Source: Pseudomonas brassicacearum (GTDB lineage: Bacteria > Pseudomonadota > Gammaproteobacteria > Pseudomonadales > Pseudomonadaceae). Taken from it: 64,000 bases of DNA. Where the stretch lies: contig NZ_CP007410.1 of the NCBI RefSeq assembly GCF_000585995.1, forward strand, positions 6,193,001 to 6,257,000, written 5' to 3'. Under the pieces are notes generated by a model. It saw nothing but the letters and a program-made list of their open reading frames with translations. It did no database searches and was not told where the DNA came from. The position numbers and the translations under genes were made by a program. Below are positions 45,814 through 54,793 of the stretch, one piece after another. Within the stretch, counting starts at the first letter, position 1. Each line of letters begins with the position of its first letter.

Positions 45814-46383
45814 ATGAAAAACGTCAGCCCCACCTACCTCAAGCATCACTTCCTGATCGCCATGCCGCACATGGCTGATCCGCACTTTGCCCATACCTTG
45901 ACCTACATCGTCGAGCACACGGCCAATGGCGCCATGGGGCTGGTGATCAATCGCCCGCAGGAACTGAACCTGGCGGACATTCTTGAGCAGTTGCGTCCCG
46001 ACATCGAACCGCCAATCCTGTGCCAGCGCGTGCCGATTTTCATCGGTGGCCCGGTGCAGACCGATCGCGGCTTCGTGCTCCATCCGTCGGGGCCGACCTA
46101 CCAGGCCACCGTGGACCTGAATGGCGTGTCGCTGTCCACGTCCCAGGACGTGCTGTTCGCCATCGCCGACGGTGTAGGCCCGGAAAAAAGCCTGATCGCC
46201 CTCGGCTATGCCGGTTGGGAAGCCGGGCAACTGGAAGCTGAGCTGGCCGACAATGCCTGGCTGACCTGCCCGTTCGACGCTGACATCCTGTTCAACACCA
46301 GCAGCGAACTGCGCCTGGAAGCGGCGGCCAGTCGGCTGGGGGTCAACCTCAGCCTGCTCACCAGCCAGGCGGGACACGCCTGA
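45814..46383 (+). CDS. yqgE: YqgE/AlgH family protein
   Basis: A 189-residue UPF0301 protein: LKHHFLIAMPHMADPHFAHTLTYIVEH at the start, GGPVQTDRGFVLH in the middle, and a GYAGWEAGQLEAELADNAWL segment near the end, which is the family signature. AlgH was linked to alginate regulation in P. aeruginosa, but the biochemical function is unclear. The start at 45814 was chosen because upstream sequence is REP-derived. Its stop overlaps the ruvX start by one base (TGATG). Confidence 0.94.
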   Translation: MKNVSPTYLKHHFLIAMPHMADPHFAHTLTYIVEHTANGAMGLVINRPQELNLADILEQLRPDIEPPILCQRVPIFIGGPVQTDRGFVLHPSGPTYQATVDLNGVSLSTSQDVLFAIADGVGPEKSLIALGYAGWEAGQLEAELADNAWLTCPFDADILFNTSSELRLEAAASRLGVNLSLLTSQAGHA

Positions 46384-46820
46384 TGGCCCTGCGCTTGCTG
46401 CTGGGTTTCGACTACGGCACCAAACAGATCGGCGTCGCGGTGGGCCAGGTCATCACCGGCCAGGCCCGCGAGCTGTGTACATTGAAGGCGCAGAACGGCA
46501 TTCCCGACTGGAATCAGGTCGAAGCGCTGATCAAGGAATGGAAACCCGACGCCGTGGTGGTCGGCCTGCCGCTGAACATGGACGGCACGCCCAGCGACAT
46601 GTGCCTGCGCGCCGAAAAGTTCGCCCGCCGGCTCAATGGCCGCTACAACCTGCCCTTCTATACCCATGACGAGCGCCTGACCACCTTCGAGGCCAAGGGC
46701 GAGCGCCTGGTGCGCGGCGGGCAGAAAGGCAGTTACCGCGACAACCCGGTGGACGCCATCGCCGCCGCCCTGCTGTTGCAAGGCTGGCTCGATGCCAACG
46801 CCGCCTTGTTTGAAACCTGA
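46383..46820 (+). CDS. ruvX: Holliday junction resolvase-like protein (YqgF)
   Basis: A 145-residue RNase H-fold nuclease, with [17 protein letters not shown] carrying the first catalytic Asp, [15 protein letters not shown] and DERLTTFEA in the middle, and [13 protein letters not shown] with the final acidic residue. It is implicated in processing the 5' end of 16S rRNA precursor and transcript resolution. Translationally coupled to yqgE. A terminator-like hairpin follows. Confidence 0.95.
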   Translation: MALRLLLGFDYGTKQIGVAVGQVITGQARELCTLKAQNGIPDWNQVEALIKEWKPDAVVVGLPLNMDGTPSDMCLRAEKFARRLNGRYNLPFYTHDERLTTFEAKGERLVRGGQKGSYRDNPVDAIAAALLLQGWLDANAALFET

Positions 46821-46824
46821 TTTT

Positions 46825-46853
46825 TGAAAGCGCCGCCAAGGCGCTTTCTTTTA
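46825..46853 (+). terminator. Rho-independent terminator after ruvX
   Basis: Stem GAAAGCGCC / GGCGCTTTC with GCCAA loop followed by TTTT. It separates yqgE-ruvX from the pyr genes. Confidence 0.85.
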
Positions 46854-46903
46854 GCGATAAGCCGCGCCACTCACCACCGGCCCGGGAACCTGAAGGAGCC
46901 AGC

Positions 46904-47410
46904 ATGAGCCTGCCCAATCCTGCCGAACTGATCAGCCAGATGGCGATTCGTCTCACGGCACACCTGGAACAACGCGGCATCAGCGAACCGCGCTACATCG
47001 GTATTCGCACCGGCGGCGTCTGGGTCGCCCAGGCCTTGCTCGAACAACTGGGCAATCCATCGCCGCTGGGCACATTGGACGTGTCTTTCTACCGCGACGA
47101 CTTCAGCCAGAACGGCCTGCACCCGCAAGTACGCCCCTCGGCCCTGCCATTCGAGATCGAGGGCCAGCACCTGGTCTTGATCGACGACGTGCTGATGAGC
47201 GGCCGGACCATCCGCGCCGCCATGAACGAACTGTTCGACTACGGCCGACCGGCCAGCGTGACGCTGGTGTGCCTGCTGGACCTGGACGCCGCCGAGCTGC
47301 CGATCCGCCCGAACGTGGTCGGCGCGACGCTGACGCTGGCCACCCATGAGCGAGTCAAGCTCTCCGGCCCGTCGCCGCTGCAACTCGAACTGCAAGACCT
47401 TGCCCTTTAA
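46904..47410 (+). CDS. pyrR: PyrR bifunctional regulator / uracil phosphoribosyltransferase
   Basis: A 168-residue phosphoribosyltransferase-fold protein with the PRPP loop [19 protein letters not shown] and the N-terminal [16 protein letters not shown]. In Gram-positives PyrR controls pyr attenuation; in Pseudomonas its regulatory role differs and remains less clear. GGAG precedes the start. It is the first gene of pyrR-pyrB-pyrC', 24 bp before pyrB. No attenuator hairpin was recognised in the short leader. Confidence 0.95.
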   Translation: MSLPNPAELISQMAIRLTAHLEQRGISEPRYIGIRTGGVWVAQALLEQLGNPSPLGTLDVSFYRDDFSQNGLHPQVRPSALPFEIEGQHLVLIDDVLMSGRTIRAAMNELFDYGRPASVTLVCLLDLDAAELPIRPNVVGATLTLATHERVKLSGPSPLQLELQDLAL

Positions 47411-47434
47411 CTGCCCTTGTAAGAGTCCATCGCG

Positions 47435-48439
47435 ATGACGCCTCTCGAAACCAAGCGCCCGCTGCAGCTCAACGATCAGGGCCAGCTGCGGCACTTCCTG
47501 TCCCTCGACGGCCTGCGCCGCGAGCTGCTGACGGAAATCCTCGACACCGCCGACTCGTTCCTCGAGGTCGGCGCCCGGGCGGTGAAGAAAGTCCCGTTGC
47601 TGCGCGGCAAGACCGTGTGCAACGTGTTCTTCGAAAACTCCACCCGCACCCGCACCACCTTCGAACTGGCGGCCCAGCGGCTGTCGGCGGACGTGATCAC
47701 TCTCAACGTGTCCACGTCCTCGGCGAGCAAGGGTGAAACCCTGCTCGACACTCTGCGCAACCTCGAAGCCATGGCCGCCGACATGTTTGTCGTGCGCCAC
47801 GGTGATTCCGGCGCCGCGCACTTCATTGCCGAACATGTGTGCCCGCAGGTGGCGATCATCAACGGCGGCGACGGCCGTCACGCCCACCCGACCCAGGGCA
47901 TGCTGGACATGCTGACCATCCGTCGGCACAAGGGCAGCTTCGAGAACCTGTCGGTGGCCATCGTCGGCGACATCCTGCACTCGCGCGTGGCCCGTTCGAA
48001 CATGCTGGCCCTCAAGACCCTTGGTTGCCCGGACATCCGCGTGATCGCACCGAAGACCCTGCTGCCCATCGGCGTCGAGCAATACGGCGTGAAGGTTTAC
48101 ACCGACATGACCGAAGGCCTCAAGGATGTGGACGTGGTGATCATGCTGCGCCTGCAACGCGAGCGCATGACCGGCGGCCTGCTGCCCAGCGAAGGCGAGT
48201 TCTACCGCCTGTTCGGCCTGACCACCGCTCGCCTGGCCGGGGCCAAGCCGGACGCTATCGTCATGCACCCGGGGCCGATCAACCGCGGCGTGGAGATCGA
48301 ATCGGCAGTGGCCGATGGCCCGCACTCGGTGATCCTCAACCAGGTGACCTACGGCATCGCCATCCGCATGGCCGTGCTGTCCATGGCCATGAGCGGGCAA
48401 ACGGCCCAGCGCCAATTCGACCAGGAGAACGCCCAGTGA
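47435..48439 (+). CDS. pyrB: Aspartate carbamoyltransferase catalytic subunit
   Basis: A 334-residue enzyme that condenses carbamoyl phosphate and aspartate in pyrimidine synthesis. [18 protein letters not shown] is the carbamoyl-phosphate loop, and [14 protein letters not shown] near the C-terminus is the family signature. The N-terminal extension (about 20 residues) is characteristic of the Pseudomonas class A ATCase, where it takes part in holoenzyme assembly. Its stop overlaps the start of the inactive dihydroorotase gene. Confidence 0.97.
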   Translation: MTPLETKRPLQLNDQGQLRHFLSLDGLRRELLTEILDTADSFLEVGARAVKKVPLLRGKTVCNVFFENSTRTRTTFELAAQRLSADVITLNVSTSSASKGETLLDTLRNLEAMAADMFVVRHGDSGAAHFIAEHVCPQVAIINGGDGRHAHPTQGMLDMLTIRRHKGSFENLSVAIVGDILHSRVARSNMLALKTLGCPDIRVIAPKTLLPIGVEQYGVKVYTDMTEGLKDVDVVIMLRLQRERMTGGLLPSEGEFYRLFGLTTARLAGAKPDAIVMHPGPINRGVEIESAVADGPHSVILNQVTYGIAIRMAVLSMAMSGQTAQRQFDQENAQ

Positions 48440-49707
48440 AGCTCAGCATTCTCGGCGCACGCGTGATCGATCCAGCCAGTGGCCTGGATCAAGTGACTGA
48501 TATCCATATCGATGCCTGCAAGATCGTCGCCCTGGGCGCCGCGCCCACTGGTTTCGTGGCGGCTGAAATCCTCGACGCCCATGGCCTGGTGGCCGCCCCT
48601 GGCCTGGTGGACCTGAACGTCGCCCTGCGCGAACCCGGCTACAGCCGTAAAGGCAGCATCGTCAGCGAAACCCGGGCCGCCGCCGCTGGTGGCGTGACCA
48701 GCCTGTGCTGTCCGCCACAGACCAAACCGGTACTGGACACCTCGGCCGTGGCCGAACTGATCCTCGACCGCGCCCGCGAAGCCGGCAACACCAAGGTCTT
48801 CCCGATCGGTGCGTTGAGCAAGGGCCTCGACGGCGAGCAACTGGCCGAGCTCATCGCGTTGCGCGACGCCGGTTGCGTGGCGTTCGGCAACGGCCTGAAC
48901 AGTTTCCGCAACACTCGCACCCTGTGCCGCGCCCTGGAATACGCGGCGACTTTCGGCTTGACGGTGATCTTCAACTCGCAGGATCACGACCTGGCCGAAG
49001 GCGGCCTGGCCCACGAAGGTCCGACCGCGAGTTTCCTCGGCCTGCCGGGCATTCCAGAGACCGCCGAGACCGTGGCCCTGGCCCGGGACCTGCTGTTGGT
49101 GGAGCAAAGCGGCGTACGCGCGCACTTCAGCCAACTGACCAGCGCTCGCGGCGCGGCGCTGATCGCCCAGGCGCAGGCCCGCGGCCTGCCGGTCACCGCC
49201 GATGTGGCGCTGTACCAGCTGATCCTGACCGATGAAGCGCTGATCGACTTCAACAGCGTTTATCACGTCCAGCCGCCGCTGCGCACCCGCGCCGACCGCG
49301 ATGGCTTGCGCGAGGCGGTGAAATCCGGGGTGATCTCGGCCATTTCCAGCCATCACCAACCCCATGAGCGCGATGCCAAGCTGGCACCGTTCGGCGCCAC
49401 CGAGCCGGGCATCAGCAGCGTCGAACTGCTGCTGCCGCTGGCCCTGACCCTGGTGGAAGACGGTTTGCTGGACCTGCCGACCCTGCTGGCACGCCTGAGC
49501 GCCGGCCCGGCCCAGGCACTGCAATTGCCGGCTGGGAAGCTGGCGGTGGGCGCAGCGGCGGACCTGGTGCTGTTCGACCCCACCGCCTCCACCGTGGCGG
49601 GGGAAACCTGGCGCTCCAAAGGCGACAACTGCCCGTTCCTGGGCCACAGCTTGCCGGGTGTGGTGCGTTATACCTTGATGGATGGGCGGATAACCCACCA
49701 GGCCTGA
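48436..49707 (+). CDS. pyrC': Dihydroorotase homologue without zinc ligands (PyrC', ATCase structural subunit)
   Basis: A 423-residue amidohydrolase-fold protein with a GTG start overlapping the pyrB stop. The zinc-binding HxH of active dihydroorotases, expected in GLVDLHVHLREPG, is here [13 protein letters not shown], so both His are lost. Other metal ligands are also not in canonical context. The Pseudomonas PyrC' protein is known to be catalytically dead and to form the dodecameric ATCase with PyrB. A separate active pyrC must exist elsewhere. A palindromic REP follows. Confidence 0.93.
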   Translation: MKLSILGARVIDPASGLDQVTDIHIDACKIVALGAAPTGFVAAEILDAHGLVAAPGLVDLNVALREPGYSRKGSIVSETRAAAAGGVTSLCCPPQTKPVLDTSAVAELILDRAREAGNTKVFPIGALSKGLDGEQLAELIALRDAGCVAFGNGLNSFRNTRTLCRALEYAATFGLTVIFNSQDHDLAEGGLAHEGPTASFLGLPGIPETAETVALARDLLLVEQSGVRAHFSQLTSARGAALIAQAQARGLPVTADVALYQLILTDEALIDFNSVYHVQPPLRTRADRDGLREAVKSGVISAISSHHQPHERDAKLAPFGATEPGISSVELLLPLALTLVEDGLLDLPTLLARLSAGPAQALQLPAGKLAVGAAADLVLFDPTASTVAGETWRSKGDNCPFLGHSLPGVVRYTLMDGRITHQA

Positions 49708-49708
49708 C

Positions 49709-49830
49709 ACCGAGTCGCCCTTTATCGCGAGCAAGCTCGCTCCCACATTGGGTTTGAGGTGTTCACAAATAATGTGCTCACTGAAAATCCCTGTGGGAGC
49801 GAGCTTGCTCGCGATAAAGGGCGACTCGGT
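49709..49830. repeat. REP doublet with 39-bp perfect inverted arms
   Basis: Arms 49709-49747 and 49792-49830 are exact reverse complements over 39 bp: the core TGTGGGAGCGAGCTTGCTCG plus CGATAAAGGGCGACTCGGT. The extension beyond the usual REP core is identical in both arms, and the loop is 44 bp. It starts 2 bp after the pyrC' stop and lies between convergent genes, so it may act as a bidirectional terminator. Confidence 0.95.
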
Positions 49831-49839
49831 CTAGCCGAC

Positions 49840-50268
49840 TTAGTGAAAAGCCCCCCGCTTCTGCGCATTGCGAATCGAGACCTGGTCGTTCAACGTCCAG
49901 AAGTCATACAGCACCCCCAGGAAGAACACCCCGCCGGTCAGCAGGTAAATGATCCCGCTGAGCCATTTGCCCTGATACATGCGGTGTACGCCCAACACGC
50001 CGAGAAACGTCAGCAGGATCCACGCCACGGTGTATTCGATAGGCCCAGGGGTAAACCGCAGGTCCGCTTCGCGATCCATGGCCGGGATCAGGAACAGGTC
50101 GATCAGCCAGCCGATGCCCAACAGGCCAAAGGTGAAGAACCAGATCGTGCCGGTGACCGGTTTGCCGTAATAGAAGCGGTGGGCGCCAGTGAAGCCGAAA
50201 ATCCACAGCAGATAGCCAATGACTTTGCTGTGGGTATCCCGGATAGCGTCCTGTTGATAGCTGTTCAT
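49840..50268 (-). CDS. TM2 domain membrane protein
   Basis: A 142-residue protein with a TM2 signature: VIGYLLWIFGFTGAHRFYYGKPVTG, then a second helix pair with LGVLGVHRMYQGKWLSGIIYLLTGG. The repeated GxHRxY-G-G units indicate an internal duplication with four helices. Function is unknown for bacterial members. The start at 50268 was chosen as the longer frame adds no conserved sequence. Confidence 0.88.
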   Translation of the reverse strand: MNSYQQDAIRDTHSKVIGYLLWIFGFTGAHRFYYGKPVTGTIWFFTFGLLGIGWLIDLFLIPAMDREADLRFTPGPIEYTVAWILLTFLGVLGVHRMYQGKWLSGIIYLLTGGVFFLGVLYDFWTLNDQVSIRNAQKRGAFH

Positions 50269-50517
50269 GAATGGCCTCTTTGCCTCGATAGATAAATTTT
50301 TTCGGATTTTTTGTGACTTTTTTGTGTCTCGCCGACAAGCGGTCCGGAGTAACCCTGAACCAAGCAAACCCCCGTGGTGTCGGGGTTCTGTCGGACAATC
50401 GGGTCAATTTGCCGCAATTACACGGGGTTGGTAGCGACTTTCGAATCGACAAACGGCCTCAGGAACGCGAAAAAAGCTGTTATAAAGTTGCGCGCTAACC
50501 TTTAAGAGCCCTGCCTA

Positions 50518-51129
50518 ATGCGTCCATTTTTCAAGACATGGCTGACCCTTTGCCTATTATTGCCACTGGCCGCCCACGCCACCAATCGTGAGCAACGTCT
50601 TCCCAACGTCAACGGCTACACCCCGAAATCCCATGTTTCTGCTTCCTTGAGCAAGAACAAGCAAAGCGCCCAGCGCGTGAGCAATGCCAACAGCAAACTG
50701 GTTCCGCCCATGGCGACCAAAACGAGCAGCAACGTATTGAGCCGCGCCGTGAATGTACTCGGCACTCCTTATCGTTGGGGCGGCAGCAGCCCAAGTAAAG
50801 GCTTCGATTGCAGCGGTTTGGTGAAATATGCCTTCAACGACGCCACGTTCGACCTGCCACGCACCTCCAATGCGATGGCCAGCGGTCATGGCGAGAAGGT
50901 CGATCGCAAGGATCTCAAGCCCGGCGACCTGATTTTCTTCAAGCTCAAGAGCCGCCGGGTCAATCACGTGGCCATTTACCTGGGCAACGACCGCTTCATC
51001 CATGCTCCACGCCGTGGCAAGTCGGTGAGCATCGACACCTTGAACAAGCCGTACTGGGATACCCATTACGTGGTGGCCAAGCGGGTCTTGCCGAAAGAAC
51101 CGGGTGGGTTGCGGGTGGTTCAGCGCTGA
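50518..51129 (+). CDS. NlpC/P60 (C40) peptidoglycan endopeptidase
   Basis: A 203-residue exported protein with a signal peptide (LLLPLAAHA-TNR) and a C40 domain. The catalytic residues are Cys98 (GFDCSGLVKYAF), His150 (VNHVAIYLG) and probably His162 (FIHAPRRG). A Ser/Lys-rich linker separates the signal from the domain. It is expected to cut peptide cross-links in peptidoglycan in the periplasm. A TATAAA at 50481-50486 could be the -10 of its promoter. A homologue is often found near pilT in Pseudomonas, as I recall. Confidence 0.92.
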   Translation: MRPFFKTWLTLCLLLPLAAHATNREQRLPNVNGYTPKSHVSASLSKNKQSAQRVSNANSKLVPPMATKTSSNVLSRAVNVLGTPYRWGGSSPSKGFDCSGLVKYAFNDATFDLPRTSNAMASGHGEKVDRKDLKPGDLIFFKLKSRRVNHVAIYLGNDRFIHAPRRGKSVSIDTLNKPYWDTHYVVAKRVLPKEPGGLRVVQR

Positions 51130-51157
51130 TCAAGCATTTGTGTCACAGCTGATGTCC

Positions 51158-51254
51158 CCATCGCGAGCAAGCTCGCTCCCACACTTGATTTTCAGTGTTC
51201 ACAGAGATTGTGTCCGCCGCAAATCAAATGTGGGAGCGAGCTTGCTCGCGATGG
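51158..51254. repeat. REP doublet, GTGGGAGCG family
   Basis: Inverted units of the GAGCTTGCTC type between the convergent NlpC gene and pilT (about 51158-51183 and 51226-51254). Confidence 0.92.
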
Positions 51255-51291
51255 TGCCTGCAGAAGCGCTGCAAATCCCCTGGCCGATCCC

Positions 51292-52326
51292 CTAGAAATT
51301 ATCCGGCGTACGCGCCTTCTCCCGCGCATGCTCGCGGCTGATCACGCCTTTGCTCACCAAATCCTTCAAACACATGTCCAGCGTCTGCATCCCCAGCGAA
51401 CCGCCGGTCTGGATCGACGAGTACATCTGCGCAATCTTGTCTTCGCGGATCAGGTTTCGAATGGCCGAGGTGCCCAGCATGATCTCGTGCGCGGCAATCC
51501 GGCCTCCACCGATCTTCTTGATCAACGTCTGGGAAATCACCGCCTGCAGTGACTCCGACAGCATCGAGCGAACCATGGACTTCTCGTCGCCCGGGAACAC
51601 GTCGACCACCCGGTCGATGGTCTTGGCCGCCGACGTGGTGTGCAGGGTGCCGAACACCAGGTGTCCGGTTTCGGCGGCGGTCAGGGCCAGGCGGATGGTC
51701 TCCAGGTCACGCATCTCCCCCACCAGGATCACGTCCGGATCTTCCCGCAGCGCCGAGCGCAGGGCCGTGGAGAAGCTTTGGGTGTCGCGATGCACTTCGC
51801 GCTGGTTGATCAGGCATTTGCGCGGTTCGTGAACGAATTCGATGGGATCCTCGATGGTGAGGATGTGATGGTGCTTGTGGCTGTTGAGGTAATCGATCAT
51901 CGCTGCCAGGGTGGTGGATTTGCCCGAGCCGGTCGGTCCGGTCACCAACACCAGCCCGCGCGGCGATTCGGTCACTTTGCGAAACACGTCGCCCATCCCC
52001 AGGTCTTCCATGGTCAGCACTTTCGACGGAATGGTGCGGAACACCGCCCCCGCGCCGCGATTCTGATTAAAGGCGTTGACCCGAAACCGGGCGACGCCTG
52101 GCACGTCGAAGGAAAAATCGGTTTCCAGAAACTTTTCGTAATCTACGCGTTGCCGGTCGTTCATGATGTCGTAGATCAGCTCATGAACCTGCTTGTGGTC
52201 CAGCGCTGGCAGGTTGATGCGTCGCACATCGCCATCGACGCGGATCATCGGCGGCAACCCAGCGGACAGGTGCAGGTCCGACGCGCCCTGTTTGGCGCTG
52301 AACGCCAGTAACTCAGTGATATCCAT
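51292..52326 (-). CDS. pilT: Type IV pilus retraction ATPase
   Basis: A 344-residue hexameric ATPase that powers pilus retraction and twitching. The N-terminal PAS-like part begins MDITELLAFSAKQGASDLHLSAG, then Walker A GPTGSGKSTT, the Asp box and Walker B DPDVILVGEMRDLET, and the C-terminal AIRNLIREDKIAQMYSSIQ retraction motif. It is divergent from yggS, as in other Pseudomonas. The usual companion gene pilU is not downstream; a REP and the NlpC gene are there instead. Confidence 0.97.
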   Translation of the reverse strand: MDITELLAFSAKQGASDLHLSAGLPPMIRVDGDVRRINLPALDHKQVHELIYDIMNDRQRVDYEKFLETDFSFDVPGVARFRVNAFNQNRGAGAVFRTIPSKVLTMEDLGMGDVFRKVTESPRGLVLVTGPTGSGKSTTLAAMIDYLNSHKHHHILTIEDPIEFVHEPRKCLINQREVHRDTQSFSTALRSALREDPDVILVGEMRDLETIRLALTAAETGHLVFGTLHTTSAAKTIDRVVDVFPGDEKSMVRSMLSESLQAVISQTLIKKIGGGRIAAHEIMLGTSAIRNLIREDKIAQMYSSIQTGGSLGMQTLDMCLKDLVSKGVISREHAREKARTPDNF

Positions 52327-52379
52327 AGCGCTCCTCAATTCCAGTAGAATGCCGCGAACCTCACCGCTGGCGCTTCCTT

Positions 52380-53066
52380 ATGTCCACGATAGCAGACAAC
52401 ATTGCCCAGGTTAGTTCGCGTATCCGCGCTGCGGAGCAAGCCGCCCACCGCACCGAACACAGCGTTCAACTGCTTGCCGTGAGCAAGACCAAGCCCGCCC
52501 AGGCCCTGCGCGAAGCCCATGCCGCCGGCCTGCGGGACTTCGGCGAGAACTATCTGCAAGAAGCACTGGGCAAACAGGCCGAACTGACCGACCTGCCCTT
52601 GATCTGGCACTTCATCGGCCCCATTCAATCGAACAAGACGCGCGCTATTGCCGAACACTTCGACTGGGTGCATTCCGTGGATCGTTTGAAAGTTGCACAA
52701 CGCCTGTCCGAGCAGCGTCCCGCCGAGCTGCCGCCGCTGAACATCTGCATCCAGGTCAATGTCAGCGGTGAAGCCAGCAAGTCCGGTTGCACCCCCACCG
52801 ACCTGCCCGCGCTGGCAAACGCCATCAGTGCCTTGCCACGCCTGAAGCTGCGTGGGTTGATGGCGATTCCGGAGCCGACCGATGATCGCGGCGCCCAGGA
52901 CGCGGCCTTCGCCGCCGTGCAACGTTTGCAAGCCAGCCTGGATCTGCCACTGGACACCCTGTCCATGGGCATGAGCCATGACCTCGAGTCGGCCATCGCC
53001 CAGGGCGCAACTTGGGTGCGCGTCGGTACCGCGCTGTTTGGTGCCCGCGACTACGGTCAATCCTGA
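52380..53066 (+). CDS. yggS: PLP homeostasis protein YggS
   Basis: A 228-residue single-domain PLP-binding protein of the alanine racemase N-terminal fold. LLAVSKTKPA carries the PLP-binding Lys36, and GENYLQEAL and LRGLMAIPEP are family motifs. It controls free PLP levels. No independent enzymatic activity is known. It opens a run of same-strand genes (yggS, proC, yggT). Confidence 0.95.
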   Translation: MSTIADNIAQVSSRIRAAEQAAHRTEHSVQLLAVSKTKPAQALREAHAAGLRDFGENYLQEALGKQAELTDLPLIWHFIGPIQSNKTRAIAEHFDWVHSVDRLKVAQRLSEQRPAELPPLNICIQVNVSGEASKSGCTPTDLPALANAISALPRLKLRGLMAIPEPTDDRGAQDAAFAAVQRLQASLDLPLDTLSMGMSHDLESAIAQGATWVRVGTALFGARDYGQS

Positions 53067-53102
53067 AGCATGACCCACTCATTTCTTTAATAAGGACCTG
53101 TC

Positions 53103-53921
53103 ATGAGCAACACGCGTATTGCCTTCATCGGCGCCGGCAACATGGCGGCCAGCCTGATCGGTGGCCTGCGGGCCAAGGGCCTGGAGGCCTCGCAGATCCG
53201 CGCCAGCGATCCGGGTGAAGAAACCCGCACCCGCGTGAGCGCCGAGCATGGCATCAAAACCTTCGCCGACAACGCCCAGGCCATCGATGGCGTGGACGTC
53301 ATCGTCCTGGCGGTCAAGCCGCAAGCCATGAAAACCGTGTGCGAAGCCCTGCGCCCCAGTCTCAAGCCCCATCAGCTGGTGGTGTCGATTGCCGCGGGTA
53401 TCACCTGCGCCAGCATGAACAACTGGCTGGGTGCCCAACCGATCGTGCGCTGCATGCCCAACACCCCGGCGCTGTTGCGTCAGGGTGTCAGCGGGTTGTT
53501 CGCCACTGCACAAGTGACCACCGAACAACGCCATCAGGCCGAAGAACTGCTGTCGGCCGTCGGCCTGGCGCTGTGGCTGGACACCGAACAGCAACTGGAC
53601 GCCGTCACCGCCGTCTCCGGCTCGGGCCCGGCGTACTTCTTCCTGCTGATCGAAGCCATGACCGCCGCCGGCGAGAAACTCGGCCTGCCGCGAGAAATCG
53701 CCGCCCAACTGACCTTGCAAACCGCCTTGGGCGCCGCGCACATGGCCGTCTCCAGCGATGTCGACGCGGCCGAGCTGCGTCGCCGTGTCACCTCTCCGGC
53801 CGGCACCACCGAAGCCGCCATCAAATCGTTCCAGGCCGGGGGCTTCGAAGCCCTGGTGGAAAAAGCACTCGGCGCCGCCGCGCACCGCTCGGCCGAAATG
53901 GCCGAACAACTGGGCCAATAA
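53103..53921 (+). CDS. proC: Pyrroline-5-carboxylate reductase
   Basis: A 272-residue NAD(P)H enzyme that makes proline from P5C in the final step of the pathway. The Rossmann start IAFIGAGNMAASLIGGL is followed by the middle RCMPNTPALLRQGVSGLFA and the signature GSGPAYFFLLIEAMT. It is 36 bp downstream of yggS. Length normal. Confidence 0.97.
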   Translation: MSNTRIAFIGAGNMAASLIGGLRAKGLEASQIRASDPGEETRTRVSAEHGIKTFADNAQAIDGVDVIVLAVKPQAMKTVCEALRPSLKPHQLVVSIAAGITCASMNNWLGAQPIVRCMPNTPALLRQGVSGLFATAQVTTEQRHQAEELLSAVGLALWLDTEQQLDAVTAVSGSGPAYFFLLIEAMTAAGEKLGLPREIAAQLTLQTALGAAHMAVSSDVDAAELRRRVTSPAGTTEAAIKSFQAGGFEALVEKALGAAAHRSAEMAEQLGQ

Positions 53922-53931
53922 GGAGCCATTC

Positions 53932-54522
53932 ATGATCGGATTGAACACTGCAGCGGTCTATGTACTGCAAACCCTCGGCAGCCTGTACCTGCTGATCGTG
54001 CTGCTGCGCTTCGTGCTGCAACTGGTACGCGCCAACTTCTACAACCCACTGTGCCAGTTCATCGTCAAGGCTACCCAGCCGCTGCTCAAGCCCCTGCGCC
54101 GGATCATCCCGAGCCTGTTCGGCCTGGACATGTCCTCGCTGGTGCTGGCGATCCTGGTGCAACTGGCGCTGATGGCCCTGACCCTGCTGCTGACCTACGG
54201 CACCACCGGTAACCCGCTGCAACTGCTGATCTGGTCGCTCATTGGCGTGACCGCGCTGTTCCTGAAGATTTTCTTCTTCGCCCTGATCATCAGCGTGATC
54301 CTCTCGTGGGTCGCCCCGAGCAGCCATAACCCAGGCGCCGAGCTGGTGAACCAAATCTGCGAACCGGCCCTGGCGCCGTTCCGTCGTATCGTGCCGAACC
54401 TCGGCGGCCTGGACATCTCGCCGATCCTGGCGTTCATGGTGCTCAAGCTGATCGACATGCTGGTGATCAACAACCTGGCGGCGATGACCATGATGCCGGA
54501 AATCCTGCGCCTGCTGATCTGA
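53932..54522 (+). CDS. yggT: YggT family membrane protein
   Basis: A 196-residue protein with two copies of the YggT unit, each with hydrophobic helices followed by a short amphipathic segment ([28 protein letters not shown] and [24 protein letters not shown]). The duplicated PxRRIxP-GLD motif is diagnostic. Function is unknown, possibly in osmotic tolerance or membrane organisation. AAGGAG precedes the start; follows proC by 10 bp. Confidence 0.93.
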   Translation: MIGLNTAAVYVLQTLGSLYLLIVLLRFVLQLVRANFYNPLCQFIVKATQPLLKPLRRIIPSLFGLDMSSLVLAILVQLALMALTLLLTYGTTGNPLQLLIWSLIGVTALFLKIFFFALIISVILSWVAPSSHNPGAELVNQICEPALAPFRRIVPNLGGLDISPILAFMVLKLIDMLVINNLAAMTMMPEILRLLI

Positions 54523-54559
54523 CGCCCCCAGCCCTGCTCTCTGTGGCAAAAGAACTGTC

Positions 54560-54691
54560 TGTGGCGAGGGGATTTATCCCCGCTGGGCCGCGAAGCGGCC
54601 CCAAAGCAGACAACTCGGTCAGTCTGATACTCCGCATACTCAGGTTTCAGGGCTGCTTCGCAGCCCAGCGGGGATAAATCCCCTCGCCACA
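54560..54691. repeat. Long REP doublet, GTGGCGAGGGGATTTATCCCC family
   Basis: Same type as at 17343 and 32190. A partial third copy (AAATAAATCCCCTCGC) follows at 54692-54707, directly adjoining the right arm. Confidence 0.92.
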
Positions 54692-54793
54692 AATAAATCC
54701 CCTCGCAACCGTTGTATCCCCGGTTGCGCCTTTGCTTGCCGCTTGCCACAGCGGTCTTTAGACTTACGCCTCATTTCAACGCGAGCAGGGTCG

